Of a DNA stretch of 36,492 bases, positions 7,223 through 16,391 are shown one piece after another. The stretch is from an uncultured Actinomycetes bacterium (lineage in GTDB: Bacteria; Actinomycetota; Thermoleophilia; Miltoncostaeales; Miltoncostaeaceae), in NCBI GenBank assembly GCA_937871165.1, contig CALMXK010000079.1:1-36492 (forward strand). Reading direction: 5' to 3'. The translations under genes were made by a program, and so were the position numbers. Position 1 is the stretch's first letter. Each line of letters opens with the position of its first letter. The notes under the pieces are model-generated. The model was not told where the DNA came from. It did not search any database and saw only the letters and a list, made by a program, of their open reading frames with translations.

Positions 7223-7993
7223 CTAGGAAGGGTGGCGCTCCAGGTCGGCCGCCAAACTTGCGGCGCCGATGATGCCCGCAGCGTTTTCGAGTGTGGCCGC
7301 AACGATCGGCGTGCGAAGTTCAAGACGCGGGAGAAACTTCTCCGCCTTGGATGAGATGCCGCCGCCAACCACGATCAAGTCGGGCCACAGCAGCGCCTCC
7401 AGATGCGCGTAATACTTCTGAAGGCGTCCTGACCACTCCTTGAAGGAGAGGCCTTCGGCCTCCTTGATCGAACTCGCCGCCCACGTCTCCGCGTCGCGGC
7501 CGTCGATCTCGAGATGTCCAAGTTCCGAGTTCGGGACGAGTACCCCGTCATGAATGAGTGCGGTGCCGATACCGGTGCCGAGCGTCGTGACGATGACAAG
7601 GCCCGTCTGGCCTTTGGCGGCCCCGTGGCGAAGTTCGCCGATGCCCGCGGCGTCGGCGTCGTTGACCACCACGACCGCGCGGCCCAGCAGGTCCGACAGA
7701 TGCCCGCCTGCGTCGAACCCGATCCAGCTCGGATCGATGTTGGCGGCCGTCTTCACGACGCCCGCGGAGACGACGCCCGGCACGGTCACGCCAACCGGCC
7801 CCGATGCGGTGGCGTCGTCGAAGATGTCGACGATCTGTTTGATCGCATCGCAGACGGCGGTGGGCGTCGCGGGCTGCGGCGTCTCGATGCGCACGCGGTC
7901 GGCGGCGAACCGGCCCGTCTCAAGATCAACCGGCGCGCCTTTGATTCCGCTTCCGCCAACATCGATGCCAAGCGACATTCCAGTGGTGCGCAC
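7223..7993 (-). CDS. ppgK: Polyphosphate glucokinase (ROK family)
   Basis: A 256-residue kinase that phosphorylates glucose using polyphosphate, and usually also ATP. The N-terminus [20 protein letters not shown] is the phosphate-binding motif in the form typical of Ppg[11 protein letters not shown] is the sugar-binding segment with the catalytic Asp, [15 protein letters not shown] is the second phosphate loop, and NSELGHLEI is the ROK Glu/His segment. The frame remains open upstream to 8101, but GTG at 7993 is preferred because AAAGGA sits seven bases before it; an ATG five codons later (7978) is possible. The enzyme is characteristic of Actinomycetota and supports that assignment. Together with the phosphomutase and glpX it feeds glucose 6-phosphate metabolism. 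Confidence 0.93.
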   Translation of the reverse strand: MRTTGMSLGIDVGGSGIKGAPVDLETGRFAADRVRIETPQPATPTAVCDAIKQIVDIFDDATASGPVGVTVPGVVSAGVVKTAANIDPSWIGFDAGGHLSDLLGRAVVVVNDADAAGIGELRHGAAKGQTGLVIVTTLGTGIGTALIHDGVLVPNSELGHLEIDGRDAETWAASSIKEAEGLSFKEWSGRLQKYYAHLEALLWPDLIVVGGGISSKAEKFLPRLELRTPIVAATLENAAGIIGAASLAADLERHPS

Positions 7994-8059
7994 CAAGGTC
8001 CTTTCGTCGAGCCACCTGGACCGGATGATACGTGTGGTTGCAGGCGTGCCCGAAAATGA

Positions 8060-8095
8060 GTCGGGGGGTCCGACCGTGCGGTCGAACCCCCCGAC
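8060..8095 (-). terminator. Terminator of the OmpA-like gene
   Basis: GTCGGGGGGT and ACCCCCCGAC pair over 10 bases, and inside them CGACC and GGTCG pair again around GTGC. On the minus strand the stem starts 24 bases after the stop codon of the gene at 8119 and is followed by TCATTTTCG, a weak T tract. Confidence 0.75.
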
Positions 8096-8118
8096 ATCCA
8101 ACGCTCAGCGTGGGTCTG

Positions 8119-9708
8119 TTACTTCACGACGCTGAACACCACCCGACGGTTCTTCGCCCGCCCGGCATCGGTGGTGTTTGCGGCAATCGGCGTCGTTTCG
8201 CCGTAGCCCTTGGCGACCAGACGATCGGCGGTGATGCCCTTGCCAACCAGGTACGCCACAACAGCCTTGGCTCGAGCGGTCGACAGCGCCATGTTGGCGG
8301 CCCCGTCACCCTGATTGTCGGTGTGTCCCTGAACTTCAGCGCGGACGGTCGTGGCCTCGGTCAGGAGCGTGGCGACACGATCCAACGTGGACTTGCTCGG
8401 TCCGGTGAGCGTCGCGCTGCCGGTCACGAATGTGACGCCTCGAAGACGGATCTCCTTGTTGATGGCGTCCACGGCGGCCGTGTCCTCGGGATTTGCTGCG
8501 GCGACGGTCAGCTTGTCGACGACCGATCCCGGCGCGAAGGCTTTGGTCGCGGCTGTGACGATGGACGTCTTGACCGTGTCCGAGGCGACCTCACCGGTCA
8601 GCGTCAGGGTGTCCGTTCCGCTGACCTCCGCCGTCCAACCTGAACCCGCACCCTTCAACGCCGCGAACACGTTGCCGAGGGCGTCGGCGCCGGGGCCGGT
8701 CACCGCGGTCGTGTCGACACGCAGATCGTCGGTCACGTTGCCCGCGCCGAAGACCTTCGTTGCGGCGTCAACCGCGGCGGTGCGGGCATCCTCGCTCGGC
8801 ACGGTGCCGTGGAGGGTGACCTTTCCGCTGCCGTCGTCCATGAGCGAGTACCCGCCGTTCGCCGTCGCCGGGGTCGTCTGAGTGGTCATCGACCCATGCG
8901 TTTCGACCGTGTCGTTGTCACCACAGCTCTTGGCGCCGAAGATGGTGGCGAGGATCGCCGCAAGGACGGCTGCTCCGAGGATCCACCCAAGCGCGCCGCG
9001 CTTGCGCATCGGGTCTTCCGGACCGAGTGGCGCCACGCCGACCGGGCTTGCGCCATGTCCACCTGCGCCGTGCGCGGCGGATGAAAGCTCGCGCTCCGCC
9101 ACGGTGTCGACCACGTTGCCGACCGATCCGGACACCTTGTCCACAGTCGCCGCCGCGCCGCCACCGAGGCCGAGCAGTCCGGCGATCGGTCCGAGCATGC
9201 TTGCAAGACCTGAACGGCCACCGGGAGCGGCGTCCGCGGACGCGCCGGCTGCACCGGTCAGCAGTGAGATCAGTCGGGAGGGGGACAGGCGACTGCCGCC
9301 TGCGAGCTTGCCGAGTGATCCGATCACGAGTGGGCCGAGCACTCCGACGAGCTTCTTGACGACAGGGCCGCCAATCCCCAGACGGGCGGTGAGGGCGTCG
9401 AGAATCCCGCCGCCGAGCATTCCGCTGAACATCTCGTCCTGCTTCGCGTCGTCGTCGGTCGCCGGTCCGCGCAGCTTGTCGAGCAGACCATCCAGCATGC
9501 CGCCACCGTTTGAAGCGTCCACCTGATCCAAGAGGCCGGTGGCACCCTCATCGGTCTGCGCGTGGTGTGCCATACCGCCGAGGAGTGCCGGGAGTGCCGT
9601 CGACACGGCGGTACCGGTCGCATCACCGCCAAGACCGAGGCGGCCTGCAATCGCCCCGAGCATGTCGGGATCGAGGCGATTCTTAAGTAGGTCAAACAGT
9701 TCGGACAA
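8119..9708 (-). CDS. DUF937 - BON - OmpA-like envelope protein
   Basis: A 529-residue multidomain protein. Residues 1-190 are Gly/Leu-rich and fit DUF937 ([20 protein letters not shown]). A single membrane segment, [17 protein letters not shown], comes near residue 250. Two BON-type repeats follow ([14 protein letters not shown] and [15 protein letters not shown]). The C-terminal 110 residues are an OmpA-type peptidoglycan-binding domain: [55 protein letters not shown] and KNRRVVF. The N-terminal part would be cytoplasmic and the OmpA domain outside, bound to the wall. The frame extends to 9834, but TTG at 9708 is chosen because a strong AGGAGG lies five bases before it; the ATG at 9738 has no ribosome site. 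A terminator follows. Confidence 0.85.
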   Translation of the reverse strand: MSELFDLLKNRLDPDMLGAIAGRLGLGGDATGTAVSTALPALLGGMAHHAQTDEGATGLLDQVDASNGGGMLDGLLDKLRGPATDDDAKQDEMFSGMLGGGILDALTARLGIGGPVVKKLVGVLGPLVIGSLGKLAGGSRLSPSRLISLLTGAAGASADAAPGGRSGLASMLGPIAGLLGLGGGAAATVDKVSGSVGNVVDTVAERELSSAAHGAGGHGASPVGVAPLGPEDPMRKRGALGWILGAAVLAAILATIFGAKSCGDNDTVETHGSMTTQTTPATANGGYSLMDDGSGKVTLHGTVPSEDARTAAVDAATKVFGAGNVTDDLRVDTTAVTGPGADALGNVFAALKGAGSGWTAEVSGTDTLTLTGEVASDTVKTSIVTAATKAFAPGSVVDKLTVAAANPEDTAAVDAINKEIRLRGVTFVTGSATLTGPSKSTLDRVATLLTEATTVRAEVQGHTDNQGDGAANMALSTARAKAVVAYLVGKGITADRLVAKGYGETTPIAANTTDAGRAKNRRVVFSVVK

Positions 9709-9897
9709 AAGGTCCTCCTGATGGGGAATGAGCGACATCCGGAACGCTGCACAGTCGTGCAGGCAAATTTCCAAGGGCTTACTTACCCGGACGTCGGGAA
9801 GTTGAACCTGGGGAAACGTGGCAATTCCCCGCACGTAGGGGAATTCACATGAGCGGTGAGAAGGGGGCCGAACAGGGCCGCACCGATGTCACCGAAG

Positions 9898-9971
9898 TCG
9901 GGACGGCCAGATTCGAACTGGCGACCCCTCGCTCCCAAAGCGAGTGCGCTACCAGACTGCGCCACGTCCCG
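9898..9971 (-). tRNA. tRNA-Pro (anticodon UGG)
   Basis: On the minus strand CGGGACG and CGTCCCG pair as a 7-base acceptor stem with discriminator A. The D loop contains AGTCTGGTAGCGC, the anticodon arm is CTCGC-TTTGGGA-GCGAG giving UGG, and the T arm is GCCAG-TTCGAATC-TGGC. The CCA end is not encoded. Length is 74 bases. Confidence 0.96.
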
Positions 9972-10029
9972 AGTCAAGCGAGTCTAGCAGCGCCCCTGTC
10001 GTTCCTCGCAGCGTCACTTCCGTGTCGGG

Positions 10030-10035
10030 CATCAT
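10030..10035 (+). promoter_or_regulatory. -10 box, leaderless start of the DUF815 gene
   Basis: CATCAT lies seven bases before the ATG at 10043. This is the only plausible signal between tRNA-Pro and the gene; no Shine-Dalgarno is present. Confidence 0.4.
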
Positions 10036-10042
10036 TCGCGCG

Positions 10043-11233
10043 ATGACGACGTCACCCCGAATCGCCTATGCGGACCTCGACGCGGCCCCACTGGTCGCTG
10101 CGATCGACGCCATGACCGGTGACGTTGCGGCGGATGCCGCGGCCCGCCTCGCCAGAGAACTGTTTGCGCTCCGCTCGCCGCGAGCGCTTGCGCTCGCCGA
10201 CCTCGTGCTCGGATCCACCGGGCCGTTTGCGCGCCTGTGCGCCGCGGGCGCGGGACGCGAGGATGCACGTCTGGCGATCGCGGCCGCCGAGCTTCGCGGG
10301 ATCGGGCAGATGGCGCAGGCGGACCTGGCCGGCCTGCTCGCCCAGTCGGGGGTGGTTGGCGCCGAGGCCGAGACGGACCACCTTGGCGATCACTCCATGC
10401 CACCGGCGACGGCGCGGCTTCGCACCCGCCTTGCCGCTGCGGCCGACTGGGGGAGTTTGGTTCGGGAGGTCGCGGACTTCCACCGCACCGAAGGCGTGGG
10501 CGTGCTCGCCACGCGACGCGTGCTGCGATTTGACGACCAGGGGCTTGTCGGCGTCGACGAACCCGACGGCATTCGGGTTGGCGACCTGATCGGCGGGGAG
10601 GACCGCCGTGACGTGCTCTCCCGCTCGCTCGGCGCATTCGTCGCCGGCGGACCGGCTGTGGACGCCCTGCTGTACGGACCGCCCGGTACCGGCAAATCGA
10701 CGACGGCCAGGGCGCTCGCAGACGGCTTCGCGCCCGACGGGCTGCGACTCATTCAGGTCGACCGCCGGCACATCGGATCCCTCCGCGAGCTGCTTTCACA
10801 GATCGCAGGCGGACCGCGGTGTTTGATCCTGCTCGACGACCTGGTGTTCGACGAGGGCGACCGGGCCGACCGTGAGCTTCGCGGGGTGCTCGAAGGCGAC
10901 GTGCAGGCACGACCGGACAACGTGGTCGTGTGGGCGACCTCCAACCGGATGCGGTTGCTTCACGAGTCGCGCACCGACCGTGAGGAAGACCTTGAGAGCG
11001 ATCTCGGCAGGGGGGAGCGATCAGCGCTCGCCACCCGTTTCGGGATCCGCGTGGCGTTCCCGTCGGTGCGCGTGGCGGAGTACCTGGCCATCGTCAACGG
11101 ACTCGTTGCGCGGCGCCTCGGCCATGTCCCCGCAGGGATCGAGGAGCAGGCACGCCGATATGCGGTCGATCGTGGACTGACGCCGCGTGCAGCGCGGCAT
11201 TTCGCCGACCGGTATGTGGACGATGCGCTCTGA
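10043..11233 (+). CDS. DUF815-type AAA ATPase
   Basis: A 396-residue protein. The second half is a P-loop ATPase: Walker A YGPPGTGKSTTARAL near residue 211, LRLIQVDRRHIGSL, Walker B RCLILLDDLVF near residue 258, and a sensor-like VVWATSNRMRLL near residue 293. The order and spacing fit the DUF815 family of predicted AAA ATPases, whose cellular role is not established. The N-terminal 180 residues are Ala/Leu-rich helices without a recognised domain. The frame stays open back to 9944 but that part overlaps the tRNA, so ATG 10043 is used. No obvious partner is adjacent; the next gene is pyrophosphatase in its own transcription unit. Confidence 0.8.
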   Translation: MTTSPRIAYADLDAAPLVAAIDAMTGDVAADAAARLARELFALRSPRALALADLVLGSTGPFARLCAAGAGREDARLAIAAAELRGIGQMAQADLAGLLAQSGVVGAEAETDHLGDHSMPPATARLRTRLAAAADWGSLVREVADFHRTEGVGVLATRRVLRFDDQGLVGVDEPDGIRVGDLIGGEDRRDVLSRSLGAFVAGGPAVDALLYGPPGTGKSTTARALADGFAPDGLRLIQVDRRHIGSLRELLSQIAGGPRCLILLDDLVFDEGDRADRELRGVLEGDVQARPDNVVVWATSNRMRLLHESRTDREEDLESDLGRGERSALATRFGIRVAFPSVRVAEYLAIVNGLVARRLGHVPAGIEEQARRYAVDRGLTPRAARHFADRYVDDAL

Positions 11234-11289
11234 CGGGGGCCGAACGCCCTTCGTTCACGACCACCTGCGGGATTGCCACGCCGCCGCGC

Positions 11290-11295
11290 TACGAT
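11290..11295 (+). promoter_or_regulatory. -10 box, leaderless start of ppa
   Basis: TACGAT lies exactly six bases before the ATG at 11302 and there is no ribosome site, so transcription should start at or next to the A of the start codon. Confidence 0.6.
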
Positions 11296-11301
11296 CCAGC
11301 A

Positions 11302-11856
11302 ATGCACCCTTGGCACGACATTTACATCGACGACCAGTCGATCCACGAATCCTTCCCGGTGATCATCGAGGTCCCCGAAGGCAGCAAGAACAAGTACGAG
11401 CTCGATAAAGAGACCGGCCTGTTGAAGCTCGATCGCGTGCTGCACAGCGCGGTCTACTACCCGGCCAACTACGGGTTCATTCCCCGCACGTTCTGTGACG
11501 ACGGCGACCCGCTCGACGTGCTCGTGCTCGGTCAGGAGCCGGTGGTTCCGCTGAGCATCGTGCGCGCACGAGCCATCGGCGTCATGCGCATGCGCGACGA
11601 CAAGGGCATCGACGACAAGATCGTGGCCGTGTGCGTGGACGACCCGGCCTACAACGAGTACATGGAGCACACCGAGCTTCCGAGCCACACGCTTCGCGAG
11701 ATGATGCGCTTCTTCCAGGACTACAAGGTGCTGGAGCACAAAGAAGTCGTCATCGACGCGCCGATGGGCGCGGAAGAGGCGATCGCCGTGCTTCGGGAGT
11801 CGCTTGAGCTCTACCGCAAGCTTCGCCGCGGCGAGATCTTCGGCAAGTCGTCCTAG
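11302..11856 (+). CDS. ppa: Inorganic pyrophosphatase (family I)
   Basis: A 184-residue soluble enzyme that hydrolyses pyrophosphate to two phosphates and so drives biosynthetic reactions. IIEVPEGSKNKYELDK carries the conserved Lys and Glu, VYYPANYGFIPRTF follows, and DDGDPLDVLVL is the family signature with the Asp residues that bind Mg. KIVAVCVDDP and FFQDYKVLE match later family blocks. Length is normal for the bacterial hexameric enzyme. It has its own leaderless-type promoter. Confidence 0.97.
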   Translation: MHPWHDIYIDDQSIHESFPVIIEVPEGSKNKYELDKETGLLKLDRVLHSAVYYPANYGFIPRTFCDDGDPLDVLVLGQEPVVPLSIVRARAIGVMRMRDDKGIDDKIVAVCVDDPAYNEYMEHTELPSHTLREMMRFFQDYKVLEHKEVVIDAPMGAEEAIAVLRESLELYRKLRRGEIFGKSS

Positions 11857-12158
11857 GGGTCGCGCGTCGGAAATGCGTCTGCGGTTCGGTGAGTGAGACC
11901 GAGCGAGGTGGTGGGCGCAGGTCGTTGTGAATACCGGGCGTATTTGCACTCCCGAGGACGCCGCATCGTGACGGTCGCAGCCGGCGAACTGCCACGCACT
12001 TCTGGGGCGCGACACTACGTCCACCGGCGCTGCTGACCGATGAGGCGCTCCAGCAGGAGCGCCTCATCCGCTTCGTCCGGGCCATGCGCACGCGTGGTCG
12101 GGCGTCGTATGCGCCCATCGGGCATGGTCTCCTCGGCACGAACTCCCGGGAGGACGAG
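11857..12158. other. 302-base gap with possible coding remnants
   Basis: No convincing gene. On the plus strand a 47-codon frame opens at GTG 11893 and ends at TGA 12036 (it contains CEYRAYLHSRGRRIVTVAAG). In a second frame, from about 11999 on, the sequence reads HFWGATLRPPALLTDEALQQ and runs without a stop into the next gene. The two could be pieces of one frameshifted gene. I would not call either as functional. Confidence 0.35.
12040..12067 (+). other. 12-bp stem-loop before the unknown gene
   Basis: ATGAGGCGCTCC, loop AGCA and GGAGCGCCTCAT form a perfect hairpin 91 bases before the start at 12159. It could be a terminator for ppa or a leader structure. No T tract follows, and it lies within the open frame noted for this gap. 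Confidence 0.45.
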
Positions 12159-12761
12159 ATGGGTGCACTACTTGATGCGGTGACGGCGGATCAGGGTGGT
12201 ATCCAGGAGCGCCGTGAGCGCGAGCGGTCGCGGATGACGCATCAGCTCTTTCTGCAGGCCGAGAGCGGCATGCTGCCCGCAGAACATGAGCGGCGCACCG
12301 CCGCCCGCCAGGCAACCTCACAGGCCTGGATGATTCACGTGGCGGCGCACCTCGGCGCGGTGTGGCCCAAGGCGCCCGCGGATCTGGCCGACAAAGTGGA
12401 GAAGTGGTTCGGCGTCAGCGGTGAGCGGCGCGAAGTGATCGAGTTGGCGCTCGCCCATCACGTGGCGACCGGTCCGATCGACGACCTGCTCACGCGTGAG
12501 CGTCGGGTGGAGTACGGCGGGTCGGCGCGCTGGCTCGCCGAGGCGCTTGGAGCGACATGCGACCCCACCGGGTCCGGCGGCCCGGAGTTCGCCAAGGCCA
12601 TCTCCGGTCGACTTGACGCCACCGAGGACCAGATCGCGGCGCGCGCAGCCGAGATCCGCGAGCCCGACCCCGACGACGTGAACCTGGGTGAGCAGGCCGA
12701 GATGGTCGCCCACATCGAAGCGGTCTGCGATGCGCTCGAAGCGGAGATCGGCGCCGGGTAA
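12159..12761 (+). CDS. Unknown 200-residue protein
   Basis: I do not recognise the family. The protein is soluble, largely helical and charged, and begins MGALLDAVTADQGGIQERRE. A region near residues 45-95 (QATSQAWMIHVAAHLGAVWP) is followed by ERREVIELALAHHVATGPID, which looks like a helical bundle with several His. The C-terminus is acidic (EPDPDDVNLGEQAEMVAHIE). ATG 12159 is chosen because GGGAGGACGAG gives a strong ribosome site directly before it; an in-frame ATG at 12084 has none. It ends 17 bases before mutS2, whose -10 box lies in that gap, so the two may be read through as well as separately. Confidence 0.7.
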   Translation: MGALLDAVTADQGGIQERRERERSRMTHQLFLQAESGMLPAEHERRTAARQATSQAWMIHVAAHLGAVWPKAPADLADKVEKWFGVSGERREVIELALAHHVATGPIDDLLTRERRVEYGGSARWLAEALGATCDPTGSGGPEFAKAISGRLDATEDQIAARAAEIREPDPDDVNLGEQAEMVAHIEAVCDALEAEIGAG

Positions 12762-12765
12762 CGAC

Positions 12766-12771
12766 TACCAT
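12766..12771 (+). promoter_or_regulatory. -10 box, leaderless start of mutS2
   Basis: TACCAT lies seven bases before the GTG at 12779 in the 17-base gap after the preceding gene. No ribosome site is seen. Confidence 0.55.
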
Positions 12772-12778
12772 TGCGCGG

Positions 12779-15157
12779 GTGGATACCCGCACTGAGGAAC
12801 TCCTCGGACTCGCCGAGATCCGTCGCCGTCTGGTGGACCGGTGCCAGTCGGCGCAAGGACGTGCGCGCGCCATGGGGCTCGCCGTGGCCGACGCGGTCGC
12901 CGATGTGGCCGAGCGACAGGCCGAGACCGTCGAGGCGATCGAGCTGCGCCGACTGGGCGTCGGGATCTCAGCCGGCGCCGCGGACGTGGACGACCACGTC
13001 GCAAATGCGGTGCGTGGCGGGACGCTCGAACTCGAGAGCGTCGTGCAGGTCGCGATCTGCGCAAGCGTGTGCGCCGAGCTCGCGCAGACGCTCGCGTCGC
13101 ACAGCGACGCCGCTCCCCGGCTGGCGGACCTTGGACGTGGCATCACACATCCGCGGCTGCAGGCTGTCGCCGATCTGGTGGACGCGGCTCATGACGGCCA
13201 TGGGGGTCTGCGCGACAGCGCGTCGGCGGAGCTCGGACGTGCGCGCCGCCAATTGGCCGAGGCGCGGTCGGCCGCGTCGCAGGCGCTGCGTGATGCGGCG
13301 CAGCGCTTCAAGTCACATCTGCAAGAGGGCTTCCTGACCGAACGCGGGGGGCGCCCGGTGCTCGCCGTCAAGGCGTCGGCCAAGAGCGCGGTCAAGGGCA
13401 TCGTCCACGACCGCTCCGCGACCGGCAACACCATCTTCATCGAACCGCTCGAGGTGGTGGACGCCTCCAACCGCGTACGTGAGATGGAGGCCGTGGAGCG
13501 GATGGAGATCGAGCGCGTGCTCGCGCGTCTGTCCGCGGCGATCGCCGAGGATGGTGGGGCGATCACCACCGCCGCGGGGATCCTGGCGCACGTGGATCTG
13601 GTGTTTGCGATGGCCGATCTGTCGACGCGCTGGCGGGGATGCACCGTCACGCCCAGCGAGGACGTGGAGCTCGTCGGTGCGCGCCACCCGCTGCTCGACC
13701 CGGGCTCGGTCGTGCCGATCGACCTGCCGCTGTCCGGTCGACGCGGGTTGGTGGTGAGCGGCCCGAACGCCGGTGGCAAGACGGTCGCGCTCAAGACGCT
13801 CGGTCTGCTCGCGCTGTGTCACCAGCTTGGTCTTCAGCCACCGGCCGACGCCGCACGGTTGCCGGTGTTCGACATGGTCTTCGCCGACATCGGCGACGAA
13901 CAGTCGATCGAGCAGAGCCTCTCGACGTTTTCGGGCCACATGCGCAAGCTCATCGCCATCTTGGATGCGGTCGGGCCGCGCAGCCTGGTGCTCCTCGACG
14001 AGATCGCGGCTGGCACCGACCCCGCCGCCGGTGCGGCCCTCGCACGGGCCATTGTGCAAGCGCTGATCGATCGCGGTGCCCTCGTGTTGGTGACCACGCA
14101 CTTCGACGAGCTGAAGGGGTGGGCGAGTCTCGACAGCCGTGTCGCGAACGCCGCCGTCGGATTCGACGCCGAGCGGTTGGCGCCCACGTTCACGATCCGT
14201 GTCGGTGAGCCCGGCGCGTCACATGCGATCGAGGTGGCGCAGCGGCTCGGCCTGGACCCGCAGATCGTCGCGACGGCCCACGAGGTGCTCGGCGGGGCGC
14301 GCGAAGGGGTGGAGGCGCTGCTGCAAGACGCCGCCGCGGCACGGGTGAACGCCGAGCAGGCGCGCGATGAGGCCATCGCCGAGCGGGATGAGGTCGCCCG
14401 CGTGCTCGGTGACATCGAACGGCGCGAGGAGGAGCTCGCCCGTCAGGTCGAACGTCGCCGCGCGGACGCGGCGGCTGCGCGTGCGCGTGCGCGCGAGGAG
14501 GCCACCACCGAGCTCGGCGACCTGCAGCGTGAGCTTGCGACGCTGCGCCAGCAGATCTCCGCCGCACGCAAAGAAGAGCGCCGCCGCGCGAGTGCCACGC
14601 AGGCGTCGCAGCACGAGGCCGAACGTGATCGCCACCTGGGGCAGGCGGCGGCGGCCGCCGCCCGGGCGGTGTCGCGCCTGGGGGCCGCCCATGAGCTCAC
14701 CCCCAACGAGGAACTCGCCGTCGGCGACCCGGTCCTCGTCCACGATCTCGGTGTCCGGGGCACGATCATCGCGATCGACGGCGACAGCGTGATCGTGCAG
14801 GGGCCACTCGCCCGACTCACGCTGAAACGTGCGCGACTGACCCGGGACCGCCTGGTGGAGCGCCCGAACACGGCGCCGCCCCCACCGGTGGAGCGCCGTC
14901 CCGCTGCGCGGTCGGTTGGGCACGAGATCGATGTTCGCGGCGAGCGCGCTGAGGCGGCATGTGCGCTGGTGCGCGACTACATCGACACCGTCGCCATGAG
15001 CGGACTGGAGACGGTCCGCGTGATCCACGGGCGCGGCACCGGGGCGCTTCGTGCCGCGATCGGTGAGGAACTGCGTCGCCACCCGATGGTCGCGCAGACG
15101 GCGGTTGCCGCGCCGAACGAGGGTGGCGACGGTGCGACTGTTGTGACGCTGCGGTGA
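12779..15157 (+). CDS. mutS2: Endonuclease MutS2
   Basis: A 792-residue protein of the MutS2 family, which restrains homologous recombination by cutting branched DNA and, in Bacillus, helps rescue collided ribosomes. Residues 1-290 are the helical core/clamp region (no mismatch-binding domain, as expected for MutS2). Walker A SGPNAGGKTVALKTLGL is near 328, FADIGDEQSIEQSLSTFSGH is the MutS signature near 365, Walker B is SLVLLDEIAAGTDP near 400 and TTHFDELKGWA follows. Residues about 515-625 are Glu/Arg/Ala-rich coiled coil. The Smr nuclease domain begins near 715 with HEIDVRGERAEAA and contains VIHGRGTGALR. The stop overlaps the ilvA start by four bases (GTGA), so the two are co-translated. 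Confidence 0.96.
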   Translation: MDTRTEELLGLAEIRRRLVDRCQSAQGRARAMGLAVADAVADVAERQAETVEAIELRRLGVGISAGAADVDDHVANAVRGGTLELESVVQVAICASVCAELAQTLASHSDAAPRLADLGRGITHPRLQAVADLVDAAHDGHGGLRDSASAELGRARRQLAEARSAASQALRDAAQRFKSHLQEGFLTERGGRPVLAVKASAKSAVKGIVHDRSATGNTIFIEPLEVVDASNRVREMEAVERMEIERVLARLSAAIAEDGGAITTAAGILAHVDLVFAMADLSTRWRGCTVTPSEDVELVGARHPLLDPGSVVPIDLPLSGRRGLVVSGPNAGGKTVALKTLGLLALCHQLGLQPPADAARLPVFDMVFADIGDEQSIEQSLSTFSGHMRKLIAILDAVGPRSLVLLDEIAAGTDPAAGAALARAIVQALIDRGALVLVTTHFDELKGWASLDSRVANAAVGFDAERLAPTFTIRVGEPGASHAIEVAQRLGLDPQIVATAHEVLGGAREGVEALLQDAAAARVNAEQARDEAIAERDEVARVLGDIERREEELARQVERRRADAAAARARAREEATTELGDLQRELATLRQQISAARKEERRRASATQASQHEAERDRHLGQAAAAAARAVSRLGAAHELTPNEELAVGDPVLVHDLGVRGTIIAIDGDSVIVQGPLARLTLKRARLTRDRLVERPNTAPPPPVERRPAARSVGHEIDVRGERAEAACALVRDYIDTVAMSGLETVRVIHGRGTGALRAAIGEELRRHPMVAQTAVAAPNEGGDGATVVTLR

Positions 15158-16356
15158 GCGACCTCGTCCACATCGACGAGATCGTCGCTGCGCAGACACG
15201 GCTGCAGTCGGTCGTGCGTCCGACACGTTCCATCGTGGCCGAGAGTCTCAGCCGCGTCGTCGGTCGGCCCGTGGTGGTCAAACCGGAGCACCTGCAGCGC
15301 ACGGGATCGTTCAAGATCCGGGGCGCGTACAACTTCATCGCCCAACGTCCGCCAGGTGTCCCGGTCGTCGCCGCGTCAGCGGGCAACCACGCCCAAGGTG
15401 TGGCGCTTGCGGCTGCACTCACCGGTCATCCGAGTCGTATCTACATGCCGCGGTTGGCCTCACTGCCGAAGCTTGCCGCCACGCGCGGCTACGGCGCCGA
15501 GGTGATCCAGATCGACGGCGGCGTGGACGACTGCATGGTTGCCGCGATCGACGACGCCGGCCGAACCGGCGCCGTGTTCGTGCCGCCGTTCGACGACCGC
15601 GACGTCATCGCGGGCCAAGGGACGATCGGGCTCGAGATCGCCGACGAGGTGCCGGACGCCGAGGTGGTGGTTGTTCCGATCGGCGGTGGCGGACTGATCG
15701 CCGGGGTCGCCGCGGCCATCGCCGCGTGGCGGCGCGGCGTGCGTGTGATCGGCGTGGAGGCCGAAGGGGCCGCGTCGATGTCGGCCTCGATCGCGGCCGG
15801 ACACCCTGTTCAGGTGACGCCGTCGACAATGGCCGACGGCGTGGCACTTCGCGCACCCGGCGCGCTGCCGCTCGCGATCTGCCGTGGCCTGGTCGACGAG
15901 GTCGTGCAGGTGAGTGACGAGCAGATCAGCACCGCCGTCGTGATGTTGATCGAACGTGTGAAGGCGGTGGTGGAACCCTCGGGTGCCATGGCGATCGCCG
16001 CGATCCTGGCCGGTGCGATCCCCGGCTCAGGTCCTGCGGTGGCGGTGTGCTCGGGCGGCAACGTGGACTCCCTGTTGCTCGCACGGTTGATCGATCACGG
16101 CCTGGCCTCGGCCGGGCGTTTCCAGGTGCTGCGCGTGGTTATCGGCGACCAACCGGGCACCCTTCACACGCTGACGGGCGTGATCGCGAGTGTCGGCGCC
16201 AACCTGCTGACGGTGGAGCACCACCGCGAAGGGCAGGGGCTTCCCATCGCATCGGTTGCCGTGACCCTGACGATCGAGACGCGCGATCGTGATCATCAGT
16301 TGGGCGTGGTGGATGCGCTTGAGGCCGCCGGGTACGCCGTAAGCGAGCATCGCTGA
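15154..16356 (+). CDS. ilvA: Threonine ammonia-lyase with C-terminal ACT domain
   Basis: A 400-residue PLP enzyme that converts threonine to 2-oxobutyrate, the first step to isoleucine (or threonine catabolism). HLQRTGSFKIRGAYNF holds the PLP Lys near residue 53, ASAGNHAQGVA the Asn that contacts the cofactor, and VPIGGGGLIAGVA the glycine loop that holds the phosphate. CSGGNVD near residue 300 is also conserved. Residues about 325-400 form a single ACT domain (VVIGDQPGTLHTLTGVIASV), the layout of the shorter IlvA/TdcB-like class that is regulated by amino acids. It starts at GTG within the mutS2 stop. TdcB cannot be excluded by sequence alone. Confidence 0.92.
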   Translation: MSDLVHIDEIVAAQTRLQSVVRPTRSIVAESLSRVVGRPVVVKPEHLQRTGSFKIRGAYNFIAQRPPGVPVVAASAGNHAQGVALAAALTGHPSRIYMPRLASLPKLAATRGYGAEVIQIDGGVDDCMVAAIDDAGRTGAVFVPPFDDRDVIAGQGTIGLEIADEVPDAEVVVVPIGGGGLIAGVAAAIAAWRRGVRVIGVEAEGAASMSASIAAGHPVQVTPSTMADGVALRAPGALPLAICRGLVDEVVQVSDEQISTAVVMLIERVKAVVEPSGAMAIAAILAGAIPGSGPAVAVCSGGNVDSLLLARLIDHGLASAGRFQVLRVVIGDQPGTLHTLTGVIASVGANLLTVEHHREGQGLPIASVAVTLTIETRDRDHQLGVVDALEAAGYAVSEHR

Positions 16357-16379
16357 CGGCCCGCCCCGGTCGGGTTTGC

Positions 16380-16385
16380 GACACT
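16380..16385 (+). promoter_or_regulatory. Possible -10 box before the phosphomutase
   Basis: GACACT lies six bases before the ATG at 16392. The hexamer is a poor match, but the spacing is that of the other leaderless starts here. Confidence 0.35.
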
Positions 16386-16391
16386 TCCGCC

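Noticed and set aside
9944..10042. N-terminal extension of the DUF815 protein
   Set aside because: It overlaps tRNA-Pro on the other strand and reads as low-complexity Ser/Pro/Arg sequence; ATG 10043 has a promoter box at the right place.
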